This document shows positions 26,608 through 35,684 of a stretch of 64,000 bases of DNA, in pieces. Origin of the DNA: Halomonas sp. S3-1-1 (lineage in GTDB: Bacteria; Pseudomonadota; Gammaproteobacteria; Pseudomonadales; Halomonadaceae); contig NZ_JALGBZ010000003.1 of the NCBI RefSeq assembly GCF_023757625.1, forward strand, positions 372,001-436,000, written 5' to 3'. The number at the start of each line of letters is the position of its first letter. Within the stretch, counting starts at the first letter, position 1. The notes beneath the pieces are model-generated. The model saw nothing but the letters and a program-made list of their open reading frames with translations. It was not told the origin of the DNA and searched no databases. The position numbers and the translations under genes were made by a program.

Positions 26608-28716
26608 TTAGTAGTCGGCCTTGTGTGGGGCCAGCAGCGCTTGGTGCTCGTTGCTATCGGCGAGCGTGAACCCGCCCACCAGCTCGGCCAAACGCTCCGC
26701 TTGCTCCTTCAACTGCTCGGCGGCGGTGGTTGACTCCTCGACCAGCGCGGCGTTTTGCTGGGTCATCTGATCGAGGTCGTTGACCGCGATGCTGACTTGG
26801 CCGATGCCGTCGTTTTGCTCGCTGGCGGCGGTGCTGATATCGCCCAGCATCTGGTTGACGCGGGAGACGCTGTCGGCCAGTTCATGCATGGCCTGTTCGG
26901 CCTCGCGCACGAGCTTCGTACCGCTTTCGACCTTGTCCACCGAGGCGCCGATACGCTGGCGAATATCTGCCGCCGCGTCGCGGCTACGGGAGGCCAGCAT
27001 GCGCACTTCTTCGGCCACGACGGCGAAGCCACGGCCGTGCTCGCCGGCCCGCGCCGCCTCGACCGAGGCGTTGAGCGCGAGCAGGTTGGTCTGAAAGGCG
27101 ATGCCGTCGATCACCTTAACGATGCTCTGGATCTCATCGGAGGTCGTGCGAATTTCGTCCATCGTCGACACTACCTGGCCGAAGGCGCCGTTGGTGCGCG
27201 TGGCGAGTTCGGCGGCGGTATGCGAAAGCCCGCTGGCCTCTTTCGAGGCGCTGGTGGTATGGCCCACGGTGCTGCTGATCTCTTCCATGGCGGTCGAGGT
27301 CTGCTGCAGGCTAGAAGCCGCCTGGTCGGTGCGCCGGGAAAGGTCCTGCCCGCCCTGGGTGATCTCGTTAGCGGCGTGGTGGACCGACTCACTGCTGGCG
27401 CGCACATCCACCAGCACGTCGTGGATCTTGTCGGCGAAGGCGTTGAACTGAATCGCAAGCTCGGCGCTTTCGTTACGCCCGCGCACCGGCAGGCGCTGGG
27501 TCAAATCCCCATTGCCGGAGGCGATATCACGCATGCGATCGGCCAGGTAGCGCAGCGGTCGGGCGATTCGGCTACCTAGCAGCCAACTGGCCAACAGACC
27601 CGCCAGGGCAATCAAAAGACCGACGAGGAGCATGCCCCACATGGAGGCCCGGCCTCGGTCGGAAAGCTGTGTCTGTAAATCCTGGAGACCTGCCATGACC
27701 GCGCTCTGCGGCAGGCGAATCACCATCACCCAGGGGCGACCGCTTTCATCGACGCTAAAGGGCGTGTAGAGCTCGAACATGCCCTCGTCGGTGTTGATAT
27801 GGTTGACGGGCTCGCCCTGCTGGGCGCGGGCGATAGGGCCCTGAAGCGCGGCGGGTAGTGTGTCGACGCCGCGGCCCAAAAGTTCCGCCGCACCGGTATT
27901 GGCGGCCAGTGCGCCTTGGCCTGCCACCAGCAGCATCTCGCCAGCGCCGTCGTAAAGCGATTGATTGGCCTCTTCCAGCAGGCCCTGAATGAACGCGACC
28001 GAAAGATCGACGCCGGCGCTGCCACGGAACTCGCCATCGACCATGATAGGGGCGTTGAAGGAGGTCACCAGCAGGTTGTCGCCGTTGTAGTCGTACCAGT
28101 GCGGGTCGACCACGCAGGTGCGCTGCGTTTCCCGCGTGCAGAGGTAATACTCGCCCCGACGAATCCCATCGTCGCCCAGCGCTTCATTTTCCATGTCCTG
28201 ACCCAGCGCAAGCACCTCGATGGCACCGCTTTCGGTGCGATACCACCAGGGCATGAAACGGCCATCCGGGCCAAACCCCTGATCCTCGCGATTGATAAAA
28301 CGCGCATCGAGACCAAAGGCGTCCGGTTCCCAGCCAACGAAGGCATCGAGCAGTTCGGGGTTGTCGTCCACCGTTTGGCGAATCAACACCGAAAACTCCC
28401 GGCGGCTGAGATACAGAAGCGGCCGGCCCGTCTCATCCACTTCCCCCAGCATGGCGTTGAGATTGGCAAGATTCGTTGCCAGCGTCAGCGCATGACCGAG
28501 TTCGCGCTTGATCTCTTCGGTATGCGCCGAGGCGATCGCCTCCAGCCGCGCGGCGGCGTTTTTTTCGAGCAACGTTTTGGTTTGTTCCTCCACCAGCGCT
28601 TGGGTGCGTGCGTTGGCGATTAGCGAATAGATCACCAGCGCCGCCACGACCAGCAAAATGGCGCTACCGGCGAGGGTCGCGATCAGCGTGCGAAGCGATT
28701 TGAAGTGCATGTTCAT
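26608..28716 (-). CDS. Methyl-accepting chemotaxis protein with a divergent dCache domain
   Basis: 702 residues, about 65 longer than its two tandem neighbours, mostly in the sensor. TM1 is near 12-32. The periplasmic domain (about 35-345) has DAFVGWEPDAFGLDARFINR, MPWWYRTESG and VDPHWYDYNGDNLLVTSF, and no amino-acid motif. A pair of Cys lies in YLCTRETQRTCVVD and may form a disulfide. TM2 near 355-375 is followed by HAMP and the signalling domain with [20 protein letters not shown]. The C-terminus (HKADY) lacks a docking pentapeptide. The dCache type suggests a larger or different ligand. It has its own promoter region and terminator. Confidence 0.88.
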   Translation of the reverse strand: MNMHFKSLRTLIATLAGSAILLVVAALVIYSLIANARTQALVEEQTKTLLEKNAAARLEAIASAHTEEIKRELGHALTLATNLANLNAMLGEVDETGRPLLYLSRREFSVLIRQTVDDNPELLDAFVGWEPDAFGLDARFINREDQGFGPDGRFMPWWYRTESGAIEVLALGQDMENEALGDDGIRRGEYYLCTRETQRTCVVDPHWYDYNGDNLLVTSFNAPIMVDGEFRGSAGVDLSVAFIQGLLEEANQSLYDGAGEMLLVAGQGALAANTGAAELLGRGVDTLPAALQGPIARAQQGEPVNHINTDEGMFELYTPFSVDESGRPWVMVIRLPQSAVMAGLQDLQTQLSDRGRASMWGMLLVGLLIALAGLLASWLLGSRIARPLRYLADRMRDIASGNGDLTQRLPVRGRNESAELAIQFNAFADKIHDVLVDVRASSESVHHAANEITQGGQDLSRRTDQAASSLQQTSTAMEEISSTVGHTTSASKEASGLSHTAAELATRTNGAFGQVVSTMDEIRTTSDEIQSIVKVIDGIAFQTNLLALNASVEAARAGEHGRGFAVVAEEVRMLASRSRDAAADIRQRIGASVDKVESGTKLVREAEQAMHELADSVSRVNQMLGDISTAASEQNDGIGQVSIAVNDLDQMTQQNAALVEESTTAAEQLKEQAERLAELVGGFTLADSNEHQALLAPHKADY

Positions 28717-28899
28717 ATCCTTGTTGCTTTATGGAAAACCACTACGCGCTCTGCGGCATCAAAAAAGCGACGTCAACGAAACAGTCGGGCGTTAACAGGG
28801 GTATCGGCAGGAAAAGCCTCTTCTTGATATACCGACGCGGCTTCGCGGCAAAAACGCGCATGGCTGTCGCGGCCGGTGCCTGGGGCGTCGCCTTTGGAT

Positions 28900-28941
28900 A
28901 AAAGGCGGCGCTCACTAACCTTTTGGGTCGAGAGCGCCGCA
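28900..28941 (-). terminator. Probable terminator after the third chemoreceptor
   Basis: Minus strand: stem GCGGCGCTC / GAGCGCCGC with an 18-nt loop, followed by CTTTT. It is 23 bp past the stop of the chemoreceptor at 28964. The loop is long, so the call is moderate. The remainder of the 28717-28963 gap is taken to be the promoter of the second chemoreceptor. Confidence 0.6.
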
Positions 28942-28963
28942 GGCGAGCCGAGTGCAGCGTTTT

Positions 28964-30850
28964 TTAGAACGCTGGCTGTGACGGGGCGGCGGGTAGAGCG
29001 GCGTTCTGGCGCGCGGAGCCGAGCGCCGGCGTGGTCGCCGAGAGGGTGAAGCTCGCAATCGTACGGGCCAGATGGTCGGCCTGCTCTTTTAACTGCTCGG
29101 CGGCGGTGGTCGACTCCTCGACCATGGCGGCGTTCTCCTGAGTCATGCGATCAAGATCGTTCACCGCGATATTGACCTGCTGAATACCGTCGCTCTGCTC
29201 GCTGGTGGCGGCGGTGATTTCGGCGAGCACGTCGGTGATGCGCGCACTGTTGGTCACGATCTCCTGCATGGTGTCGCCGGCGTGGCGCACTAGCGACGTG
29301 CCGCTATGCACCTTGGCTTGGGAGTCTTCGATGACTCGTTTGATATCGTTGGCCGCGTCGCTGCTACGGCGCGCCAGTTGGCGAACCTCTTCAGCGACCA
29401 CGGCGAAACCGCGACCGTGCTCGCCGGCGCGCGCCGCTTCGACGGAGGCGTTCAGCGCCAGAAGGTTGGTCTGAAAAGCGATGCCGTCCATCAGCACAAC
29501 GATTTCACCGATGCGATCAGAGGCGCGGGTGATCTCCTCCATGGTCGAGACGACCCGAGAGACATCCTCACGGCCCCGGTGGGCGACGTCGGAGGCGGCC
29601 TGAGAGAGCGTGTTGGCTTCCTTTGACGAGGCGGCGGTTTGACCAACGGTGCTGTTGATCTGCTCGATGGAGGCCGAGGTCTGCTGCAGGCTCGCGGCGG
29701 TCTGGTCGGTGCGCCGTGAAAGGTCCTGACCGCCCAGCGCAATTTCGCTGGCGGCGTGATGCACGGTTTCACTGCTGGTGCGCACGTCGATCAGCACCGC
29801 TTCCATCTTGTCCGCAAAGCGGTTGAAGGCACCGGCAATGCGGGCGATTTCGTCCTTGCCCGTGGCCGGCAGGCGCTTGGTTAGATCGCCGTCGCCGGAG
29901 GCGATGTTGTCCATCGCGCGACCGACGCCCTTGAGTGGGCGCAGCAATAGCGAAAGCAGTACGCCAAGGCCGAGCGCGGTCAGCACCGCCACGATGACCA
30001 GTGTGGCCAGCGATGAGAAGGCGATGGCGCGAAGGCCCGCGGTCGCTTCCTGCTCGTCCATGGCGACGACCAGCTCCCAGCCGCTGCCGAGCCCGACATC
30101 GCGCGCCATCAGCAGCTTATCGCGCTGATCGAGCACCAGAGGCGTCGGCGTATTGCTGCTCTCCAGGTTCTTTAGAAAGGCGGGGTCGAGCTGCTCGTTG
30201 AGCACCGTCGAAGGCTCGAGCGCCAGCGCGCTGTCCGGATGCGCCGCGATGGTGCCGTCGTCGGTGACCAAAAAGGCGAAGCTCGAGGGCGTCGGCTGGA
30301 TACCGGTGACGATATCCACCACGTCTTCGATACCGATGTCGCCGCCGATGACGCCCAGCAGTTGACCGCTATCGTCGTTGGCGTAGTAGGGGTGAATGAA
30401 GGAGACCACCAGCTCGCCGGAGATCATGTCCAGGTAGGGTGACGTCACGATGGTCGTGCCGGCCTCGACGGTCTGCTGATACCAGGGGCGCTGGCGCGGG
30501 TCGTAATCTCCAGGCGGCTGCCAGCCGTCGGAAAAGACCGGCGGTTTCGATGACGCGTAGGCAACGTAGGTGGTCATGAAGTCGCCGGCGGCCTGGAGTT
30601 GCTGGAGTGCCGCTAGCGGGTCCGTGCTTTCAACGACGGTGGGCAGCGAGGCGACCAAGCGATTACGGGCGGCTACCCACTCTCTCAGCGCTTGGGCGTT
30701 GCCCTTAAGGGCAGCATCCAGATGGCGATGGATCTGCTCGTCGTTATGGCCCTTGACGGTCCAGTAGCTGGCAAAGCCATTAAGGGTCAATGCCGCGATG
30801 ATTGCTGCCAACGCGGCTAGCAGAATGCGTGTTCGTAGGGAGGATAGCAT
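28964..30850 (-). CDS. Methyl-accepting chemotaxis protein with dCache_1AA amino-acid sensor
   Basis: 628 residues with the same plan as the receptor at 24412. The periplasmic domain has the full amino-acid-binding motif of the dCache_1AA group: Y116, R121, W123, Y124 in YDPRQRPWY, then Y139 in SPYLD and D171 in IGGDIG. The spacing matches Pseudomonas PctA (Y121, R126, W128, Y129, Y144, D173), with three residues more before the last Asp. It should therefore bind amino acids directly. HAMP and a signalling tip ([20 protein letters not shown]) follow. The tail (PSQPAF) has no CheR-docking peptide. The ligand class fits the amino-acid ABC transporter at 35.7-41 kb. Confidence 0.92.
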   Translation of the reverse strand: MLSSLRTRILLAALAAIIAALTLNGFASYWTVKGHNDEQIHRHLDAALKGNAQALREWVAARNRLVASLPTVVESTDPLAALQQLQAAGDFMTTYVAYASSKPPVFSDGWQPPGDYDPRQRPWYQQTVEAGTTIVTSPYLDMISGELVVSFIHPYYANDDSGQLLGVIGGDIGIEDVVDIVTGIQPTPSSFAFLVTDDGTIAAHPDSALALEPSTVLNEQLDPAFLKNLESSNTPTPLVLDQRDKLLMARDVGLGSGWELVVAMDEQEATAGLRAIAFSSLATLVIVAVLTALGLGVLLSLLLRPLKGVGRAMDNIASGDGDLTKRLPATGKDEIARIAGAFNRFADKMEAVLIDVRTSSETVHHAASEIALGGQDLSRRTDQTAASLQQTSASIEQINSTVGQTAASSKEANTLSQAASDVAHRGREDVSRVVSTMEEITRASDRIGEIVVLMDGIAFQTNLLALNASVEAARAGEHGRGFAVVAEEVRQLARRSSDAANDIKRVIEDSQAKVHSGTSLVRHAGDTMQEIVTNSARITDVLAEITAATSEQSDGIQQVNIAVNDLDRMTQENAAMVEESTTAAEQLKEQADHLARTIASFTLSATTPALGSARQNAALPAAPSQPAF

Positions 30851-30970
30851 GGCCGCTCTCTTGATCGATTAACAGATGACACTACTTTTTCCAGTAAAAG
30901 CAGCGCATTAGTTATCGGCAGGAGCGGCCTTAACATGAGTTAATTTTACCCGGGGCTACGCCCGACAGGA

Positions 30971-31399
30971 TCAGAGCTTCTTGATCGCCTCTTCGATCTC
31001 ATCGCTCGAGGCCTTGGTGTAATCCTTGGAGAGCGTATGCGTCACCATCTTCTGAGTCGGCTTGTCGAGCTTGTCGCGCAGAAGACCCAGAAACTTGGGC
31101 GCGGCGATCAGGATCAGCTCATCCATCTTATTGCTCGTGCGTGCGTCGAACAGGTATTTCACGACCTGCTTGGCGAACATCTCGTTTTCATGCTCGAGCG
31201 CCTCGCCGCCTTCGGCGGAGGAGCGGGCCGAGCCCTGTGAGCCGGTGTGGACACCTGCCCCGGGGCTATCGGTCACCAGATCGCCCTCGTGCATTTGCCC
31301 TTCGGCGTGCACCAGGCTCTCCTTCTCGGTGAGCTTGTTCGCGGCATGGGTGAAGATGCGCGCGCGTCCTGCGTCGGCCACCACAATGTAAGTTGGCAT
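30971..31399 (-). CDS. Host-attachment family protein (PF10116 type)
   Basis: 142 residues from ATG 31399, with GGAGG 10 bp away; an in-frame TTG 6 bp earlier is closer to that site and possible. Opens PTYIVVADAGRARIFTHA, with the core EMFAKQVVKYLFDARTSNKM and LILIAAPKFLGLLRDKLDKP, which I recognise as the family named for attachment to host cells in rhizobia. The alpha/beta core resembles the eRF1 domain 2 fold. No signal peptide. The real biochemical role is unknown. It stands alone between the chemoreceptors and the phn operon. Confidence 0.82.
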   Translation of the reverse strand: MPTYIVVADAGRARIFTHAANKLTEKESLVHAEGQMHEGDLVTDSPGAGVHTGSQGSARSSAEGGEALEHENEMFAKQVVKYLFDARTSNKMDELILIAAPKFLGLLRDKLDKPTQKMVTHTLSKDYTKASSDEIEEAIKKL

Positions 31400-31475
31400 G
31401 ATCAAACGTCCTCCGTGTCGTTAGTGGTTGATTAAACATGGCAAGCGATCGACGTTCGGTCAACCGCTGGCCGCG

Positions 31476-32285
31476 TTAAAGCACCTTGCGCCTCAAGACG
31501 CTCGTCAGCGCCTCTCCGATCAGCACGAGCACGATGATCGCCAGCAGAATCGTTGCGACCGTCGGCCAAGCGAAGGTATCGATCGCGCCCTGGAGGATCA
31601 CGCCGATGCCGCCGGCGCCTACCAGCCCCAGCACGGTGGATTCGCGAATGTTGATGTCCCAGCGCAAAATGACGATAGCGAAAAACGCCGGCATCACCTG
31701 GGGCACGATAGCGTAGGCGATCACCTTGGCTTTCGACGCGCCGGTTGCCTCCATCGCCTCGACTGGGCGCCGGTCGATCTCCTCGATCGCCTCGCCCATC
31801 AGCTTGCCGATGAAGCCGATCGAGCGGAACACGATGGCGAGAATCCCCGCCAGCACCCCGGGGCCGAAAATGGCCACGAACAGCAGCGCCCAGATGATCG
31901 TATTCACCGAGCGGCTCGAGACCAGAATGAAGCGCCCAAGCCATAGGCACGCCCGGTTGGGCGTGGTGTTCTGCGCGGCGATATAGGCTACCGGCAGCGC
32001 GAGAAAGATGGTCAGGAAGGTGGCGAGCGTGGCGATGTGCACGGTTTCGAGCAGAGCGCTTACGATGTTGGCAAAGCCCGCCGGGCTCGGCGGCCACATA
32101 CGCGCCGCCAGCCCGGAGATCTGATTGGGCGCGTCCCACACCCAGGGCCAGAAGATATCGATATCGCTCAACGCCCAGACCACGAGCATCAAGGTGGCGA
32201 GCAGCACCGCGTAGCGAATCAGGCGCTCCTTGCGATCAAAACGTTGCCAAACGCGGTCGGCGAGTTGTTCGGCGTGATCTACCAT
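31476..32285 (-). CDS. phnE: Phosphonate/phosphite ABC transporter permease PhnE (second copy)
   Basis: 269 residues with six membrane helices. It has the PhnE-type loop GASKAKVIAYAIVPQVMPAF facing the ATPase, and GLVGAGGIGVILQGAIDTFA. It overlaps the first permease stop by 7 bp, so translation is coupled. With the 32279 gene it should form a heterodimeric channel. The start and the whole length match the 260-270 residues usual for PhnE. No carbon-phosphorus lyase genes follow; the operon ends here. Confidence 0.9.
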   Translation of the reverse strand: MVDHAEQLADRVWQRFDRKERLIRYAVLLATLMLVVWALSDIDIFWPWVWDAPNQISGLAARMWPPSPAGFANIVSALLETVHIATLATFLTIFLALPVAYIAAQNTTPNRACLWLGRFILVSSRSVNTIIWALLFVAIFGPGVLAGILAIVFRSIGFIGKLMGEAIEEIDRRPVEAMEATGASKAKVIAYAIVPQVMPAFFAIVILRWDINIRESTVLGLVGAGGIGVILQGAIDTFAWPTVATILLAIIVLVLIGEALTSVLRRKVL

Positions 32286-33085
32286 ATCTTTTTCCTCACC
32301 CAGCCGCTGATACCTTCACTCAACAAAATCACCGCGATGATCACTAAGAGAATCGCGAAGGCGAAGTCGTAGTCGTAGCGCCCGAAGGCGTTCATCAGCG
32401 TGCCGCCGATACCGCCGGCGCCGACGATACCGACCACGGCAGAGGCGCGCAGGTTGCTATCGAGCTGATACATGGAGAGCCCGATCTGGCGCGGCAGTAT
32501 TTGCGGGAACACGGCGTAGAACAGCGTCGCCAGGTAGCCCGCCCCCGAGGCGCGCATCGCCTCGACCTGCCCCCAGTCGATCTCCTCGATCTCTTCGGCC
32601 AACAGCTTGCCGACGAAGCCGATCGAGTAGAGCGTCAGCGTCAAAATGCCCGCCAGTGGTCCAAAGCCCACCGCGGCGACGAACAGAATCGCCACGATCA
32701 CCGGATGAAAGCTGCGGGATACGATGATGATCGCGCGCCCGACCAGGTAGATCGGCATCGGAGCGATATTGCGCGCCGCCATCACGGCGAAAGGAATCGA
32801 GAGCAAAACGCCCAGCAGCGTTGCCAGAATCGCGATCTGGAAGCTCTCCTTGAAGCCGGTCAACAGCAGCTCGAAGCGGTCGAAGTTGGGCGGAAAGCCA
32901 CCGCTGAAGATGCGTGCCGCCCGCGGTACGCCTTCGCTGATGCGCGCCCAGTTGAACGGCAGCGAGCCAAACGCCCAGATCAAATACGCCGCGGCGACGA
33001 TCAAAATGCCGTAGCGCACCAACGGGTTAGCGATGAACGGCGGTTTTTTCCACCGGCGTGGGGCCGAAGACTCAATGGGCGTCAT
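32279..33085 (-). CDS. phnE: Phosphonate/phosphite ABC transporter permease PhnE (first copy)
   Basis: 268 residues from ATG 33085, set by GGAG 8 bp upstream; a longer frame to 33190 would run 35 codons into phnC. Six helices, with MRASGAGYLATLFYAVFPQI as the ATPase-facing loop and GIVGAGGIGGTLMNAFGRYD near the end. It overlaps the phnC stop by 14 bp. The two permeases are clearly paralogous, sharing EIDRRPVEAME-type and EEIDWGQVEAM segments. Confidence 0.9.
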   Translation of the reverse strand: MTPIESSAPRRWKKPPFIANPLVRYGILIVAAAYLIWAFGSLPFNWARISEGVPRAARIFSGGFPPNFDRFELLLTGFKESFQIAILATLLGVLLSIPFAVMAARNIAPMPIYLVGRAIIIVSRSFHPVIVAILFVAAVGFGPLAGILTLTLYSIGFVGKLLAEEIEEIDWGQVEAMRASGAGYLATLFYAVFPQILPRQIGLSMYQLDSNLRASAVVGIVGAGGIGGTLMNAFGRYDYDFAFAILLVIIAVILLSEGISGWVRKKIW

Positions 33086-33872
33086 GCGTCGTCTCCGAAG
33101 CGGCAGGCTCTGCGGTGATGTCGCCGTCCGGCGCCTCGATGCCGCCATAGATTTCGTCGAGTGCGTCCTTGTTGAACGCCGCCGGTTCACCGTCGAAAAT
33201 CATCTTGCCGTGGCGAAGCCCCACGATACGTTCGGTATAGGTTTTGGCCTGGGCGACGTTGTGGATATTGATCAGTACCGGCAGCGAAAGCTCACTGGCT
33301 AGGCTTTGCAACAGCACCATGATCTGCTCGGAGGTACGCGGGTCGAGCGAGGCGGTCGGTTCATCGGCCAGCAACACGTCCGGCTCCTGCATCAGCGCAC
33401 GCACCACGCCGACCCGCTGGCGCTCGCCGCCAGAGAGCTCGTCGGCGCGCTTGTTGGCGTAGTGGGCGATGCCCACGCGCTCCATCAGGTGAAAGGCGCG
33501 GTCGATATCCTCCTGCGGGTAGCGTCTGGAGATGGCCTGAAACAGATTGACGTAGCCAAGGCGGCCGGCCAGCACGTTCTCCATCACCGTTAGCCGGTCG
33601 AGCAGGTTGAAGCCCTGAAAGACCATGCCGATTTTGCGCCGGGCAAGTCTGAGCTCGGCGCCTTTCAAATGGACGAGTTCGACGCCATTGAGCGTGATGG
33701 AACCCGATGTCGGCTCCACCAGGCGGTTGATACAGCGCAGCATCGTGCTTTTGCCCGCGCCCGAGGCGCCTACGATGGACACCACACTGTTACCTTCGAC
33801 CTTGAGATCGAGCCCCTTGAGCACGGGCTCGCTGTGGCCATAGCGTTTGACCAGATTCTTTATTTCCAGCAT
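33072..33872 (-). CDS. phnC: Phosphonate/phosphite ABC transporter ATP-binding protein PhnC
   Basis: 266 residues from ATG 33872 (GGAAG 8 bp before it); nine upstream codons are open but unsupported. Walker A GASGAGKST, Q-loop region MVFQGFNLLDRLTVMENVLA, signature LSGGERQRVGVVRAL, Walker B VLLADEPTASLD. The LLDRLTVMENVLAGRLG wording is specific to PhnC-type ATPases. It energises uptake through the two PhnE permeases. A short C-terminal extension (about 20 residues, EPAASETTHDAH) is acidic. It overlaps phnE and follows phnD by 52 bp. Confidence 0.93.
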   Translation of the reverse strand: MLEIKNLVKRYGHSEPVLKGLDLKVEGNSVVSIVGASGAGKSTMLRCINRLVEPTSGSITLNGVELVHLKGAELRLARRKIGMVFQGFNLLDRLTVMENVLAGRLGYVNLFQAISRRYPQEDIDRAFHLMERVGIAHYANKRADELSGGERQRVGVVRALMQEPDVLLADEPTASLDPRTSEQIMVLLQSLASELSLPVLINIHNVAQAKTYTERIVGLRHGKMIFDGEPAAFNKDALDEIYGGIEAPDGDITAEPAASETTHDAH

Positions 33873-33924
33873 GTTGTCGCTTCCATCGGCAGCCAGCAAA
33901 CCGCGCCCTGAGGCGCGGCGCGAT

Positions 33925-34908
33925 TTACTCTTCCATATTCTCGGGCGTATAGGTCACGCCGTTGGCGGCCTGGATGGTGCGAATCACCTGCCAGTTATCC
34001 TTGTAGTTGATCGGGATAAACTTCTCTACGCCCTCGAACTCCTCGCCAAGCTCGGTACCGGCGAAGTCGAAGCTGAAAAACGCCTCTTCGATTTTTTCGA
34101 CCAGATCCGGGTGCAGGTTGTAGGCGTAGTTATAGGAGGTGGTGGGGAAGCGGTCGGACTCGTAAATCAGGCGCACGTCCTCTTCGTCGTAAAGCCCGCG
34201 AGCGGCCATGCGCTCGACCACTTCCGAGGCTACCGGGGCGGCGTCATAATCGCGCGCCACTACGCCGAGCATCGATTGGTCATGACTGCCGGAGTAGACG
34301 ACCTCGTAATCCTCGTCCGGGGTGACGCCCAGCTCTGGCAGAAGCGCCCGTGGGGCGAGGTTGCCGGAGTTGGAGGTCGGCGAGGTATGCGCGACGCGCT
34401 TGCCCTTGAGGTCCTCGACGGTTTCGATGTCGGAGTCGACGTGGGTGAAAAGCTGAAGGGTGTAGCCAAACTGGCCGTCGTCGGAGCCCATCAACGCAAA
34501 CGGCACCGCCCCTGCCAGGTTCACGGCAAAGGGCGTGGGGCCGGTCGAGAAGCCGGCGATATGGAGCCGGCCGCTGCGCATCGCTTCGACCTGAGCGGCG
34601 TTGGACTGCACGGCGAAAAAGCGCACGTCACGCCCGGTCACCTCGGACAAGTGCTCGATGAAGGGCTGCCAGATATCGGAGTAGATGGCCGGGTCCTCGA
34701 CCGGGGTATAGGCGAAAATCAGCGTGTCCGGGTTGGCCCATTCGGACTCGTCGGCAGGGCGGTCGGCGACCATGTCACCATTTTCATCGCAGTAAATGGC
34801 GTCGAGGTCGCCACGTTCGCATTCGGCAAACGCTGTGGATGAGAGTAGCGCAAGAGGCAGTGCCGCCGCCCATGACAGCGCGGGTCTGGATGAGAGAAGC
34901 TTTTTCAT
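33925..34908 (-). CDS. phnD: Phosphonate/phosphite-type periplasmic binding protein PhnD
   Basis: 327 residues with a Sec signal peptide (LSWAAALPLALLSSTAFA). The mature protein is a PhnD/PtxB-like fold, with RFFAVQSNAAQVEAMRSGRL, AGFSTGPTPFAVN, LKGKRVAHTSPTSNSGNLAP and AAPVASEVVERM. Two extra residues of note are Cys25 and Cys33 early in the mature chain (ECERGDLDAIYCDE), which could form a disulfide. Ligands in this family include phosphonates, phosphite and hypophosphite. The sequence alone does not decide. It is the first gene of phnDCE1E2, and a histidine phosphatase lies divergently upstream. Confidence 0.88.
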   Translation of the reverse strand: MKKLLSSRPALSWAAALPLALLSSTAFAECERGDLDAIYCDENGDMVADRPADESEWANPDTLIFAYTPVEDPAIYSDIWQPFIEHLSEVTGRDVRFFAVQSNAAQVEAMRSGRLHIAGFSTGPTPFAVNLAGAVPFALMGSDDGQFGYTLQLFTHVDSDIETVEDLKGKRVAHTSPTSNSGNLAPRALLPELGVTPDEDYEVVYSGSHDQSMLGVVARDYDAAPVASEVVERMAARGLYDEEDVRLIYESDRFPTTSYNYAYNLHPDLVEKIEEAFFSFDFAGTELGEEFEGVEKFIPINYKDNWQVIRTIQAANGVTYTPENMEE

Positions 34909-35084
34909 GGAAACCTCGAAGGTAGTTTGTTTTTATGAAGACGTGTTATGGCTGTTTTTTTATGGCCGGCGCGCGCTTTTGAGCGTTACTACGGCGTCCA
35001 GCTCGCTTTTGGTTTCGTTACTGCGCATTGAATACTTGTTTTTCGAAAACGACGCTTCTTCAACCTAGGGTTTGTGACAAACAT
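34909..35084. promoter_or_regulatory. Divergent control region of phnD and the histidine phosphatase
   Basis: 176 bp of AT-rich sequence between divergent starts. At its right edge an inverted repeat TGACA-N6-TGTCA (35075-35090) overlaps the phosphatase start codon at 35085. Read on the minus strand the same bases give TTGACATATGTTTGTCAC, two imperfect TTGNCA(T/C) units 11 bp apart, somewhat like a PhoB box. No certain promoter was found. Confidence 0.4.
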
Positions 35085-35684
35085 ATGTCAAGCACTTTAC
35101 AGAGCACCTACTACCATTGGCGCAACCGCTATCTGCTGATGCGTCACGGCCATAGCCAGGCCAACGAGCAGGGGCTGATCATTAGCTCTCCCGAGCGCGG
35201 GCTCGGTGCCTTCGGGCTTTCCGAAACCGGCGAGCGTCAGCTTGACGAGGTGGTGGAAAATTGGGACTGGCCGGTACCTACGCGCATCGTACACTCGGAC
35301 TTTCTACGCACCACCGAGACGGCGCGCCGGGTGGCGGATGCGCTGGGCGTAACCATGGAAAAGGACGAGCGTCTGCGCGAGCGCTATTTTGGCGAGTTCG
35401 ACGGCCAGCAAGTGGCGTGTTACCAGGGCGTATGGGTGCTCGATGACTCAGACGCCGAGCACGCCGCGCACGGGGTCGAGCCGGTCGCCCGGGTAGCGGC
35501 TCGCATGCAGGCGGTGATTGCGGCGTGGGAGGCGCGGGTCAGCGGCGAGACGATTTTGCTGGTCAGCCACGGCGACCCGCTGCAGATACTGCTCACCGCG
35601 CTGGCCGGTAAGCCGCTCACCGGCCATCGGGACCAGACACCGCTTGCGCCTGCCAGCATCACGCTGGTCGACAAAAGCGCTTAG
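35085..35684 (+). CDS. Histidine phosphatase family protein (phosphoglycerate-mutase-like)
   Basis: 199 residues from ATG 35085. The catalytic histidine loop [11 protein letters not shown] lies near residue 17-27, then [20 protein letters not shown], Glu in FGEFDGQQ, and the second catalytic histidine in [12 protein letters not shown]. The set is complete for a branch-1 histidine phosphatase (phosphatase rather than mutase: no mutase-specific loop). The ribosome site is poor, only an AGGG 14 bp upstream, so the start is less sure. The stop codon TAG shares TTAG with the convergent aapP stop. Being divergent from a phosphonate transporter, it may act on organophosphates; that is inference. Confidence 0.82.
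   Translation: MSSTLQSTYYHWRNRYLLMRHGHSQANEQGLIISSPERGLGAFGLSETGERQLDEVVENWDWPVPTRIVHSDFLRTTETARRVADALGVTMEKDERLRERYFGEFDGQQVACYQGVWVLDDSDAEHAAHGVEPVARVAARMQAVIAAWEARVSGETILLVSHGDPLQILLTALAGKPLTGHRDQTPLAPASITLVDKSA

Noticed and set aside
33086..33190. 35-codon extension of phnE into phnC
   Set aside because: Arg/Ser-rich and within phnC; GGAG supports 33085.
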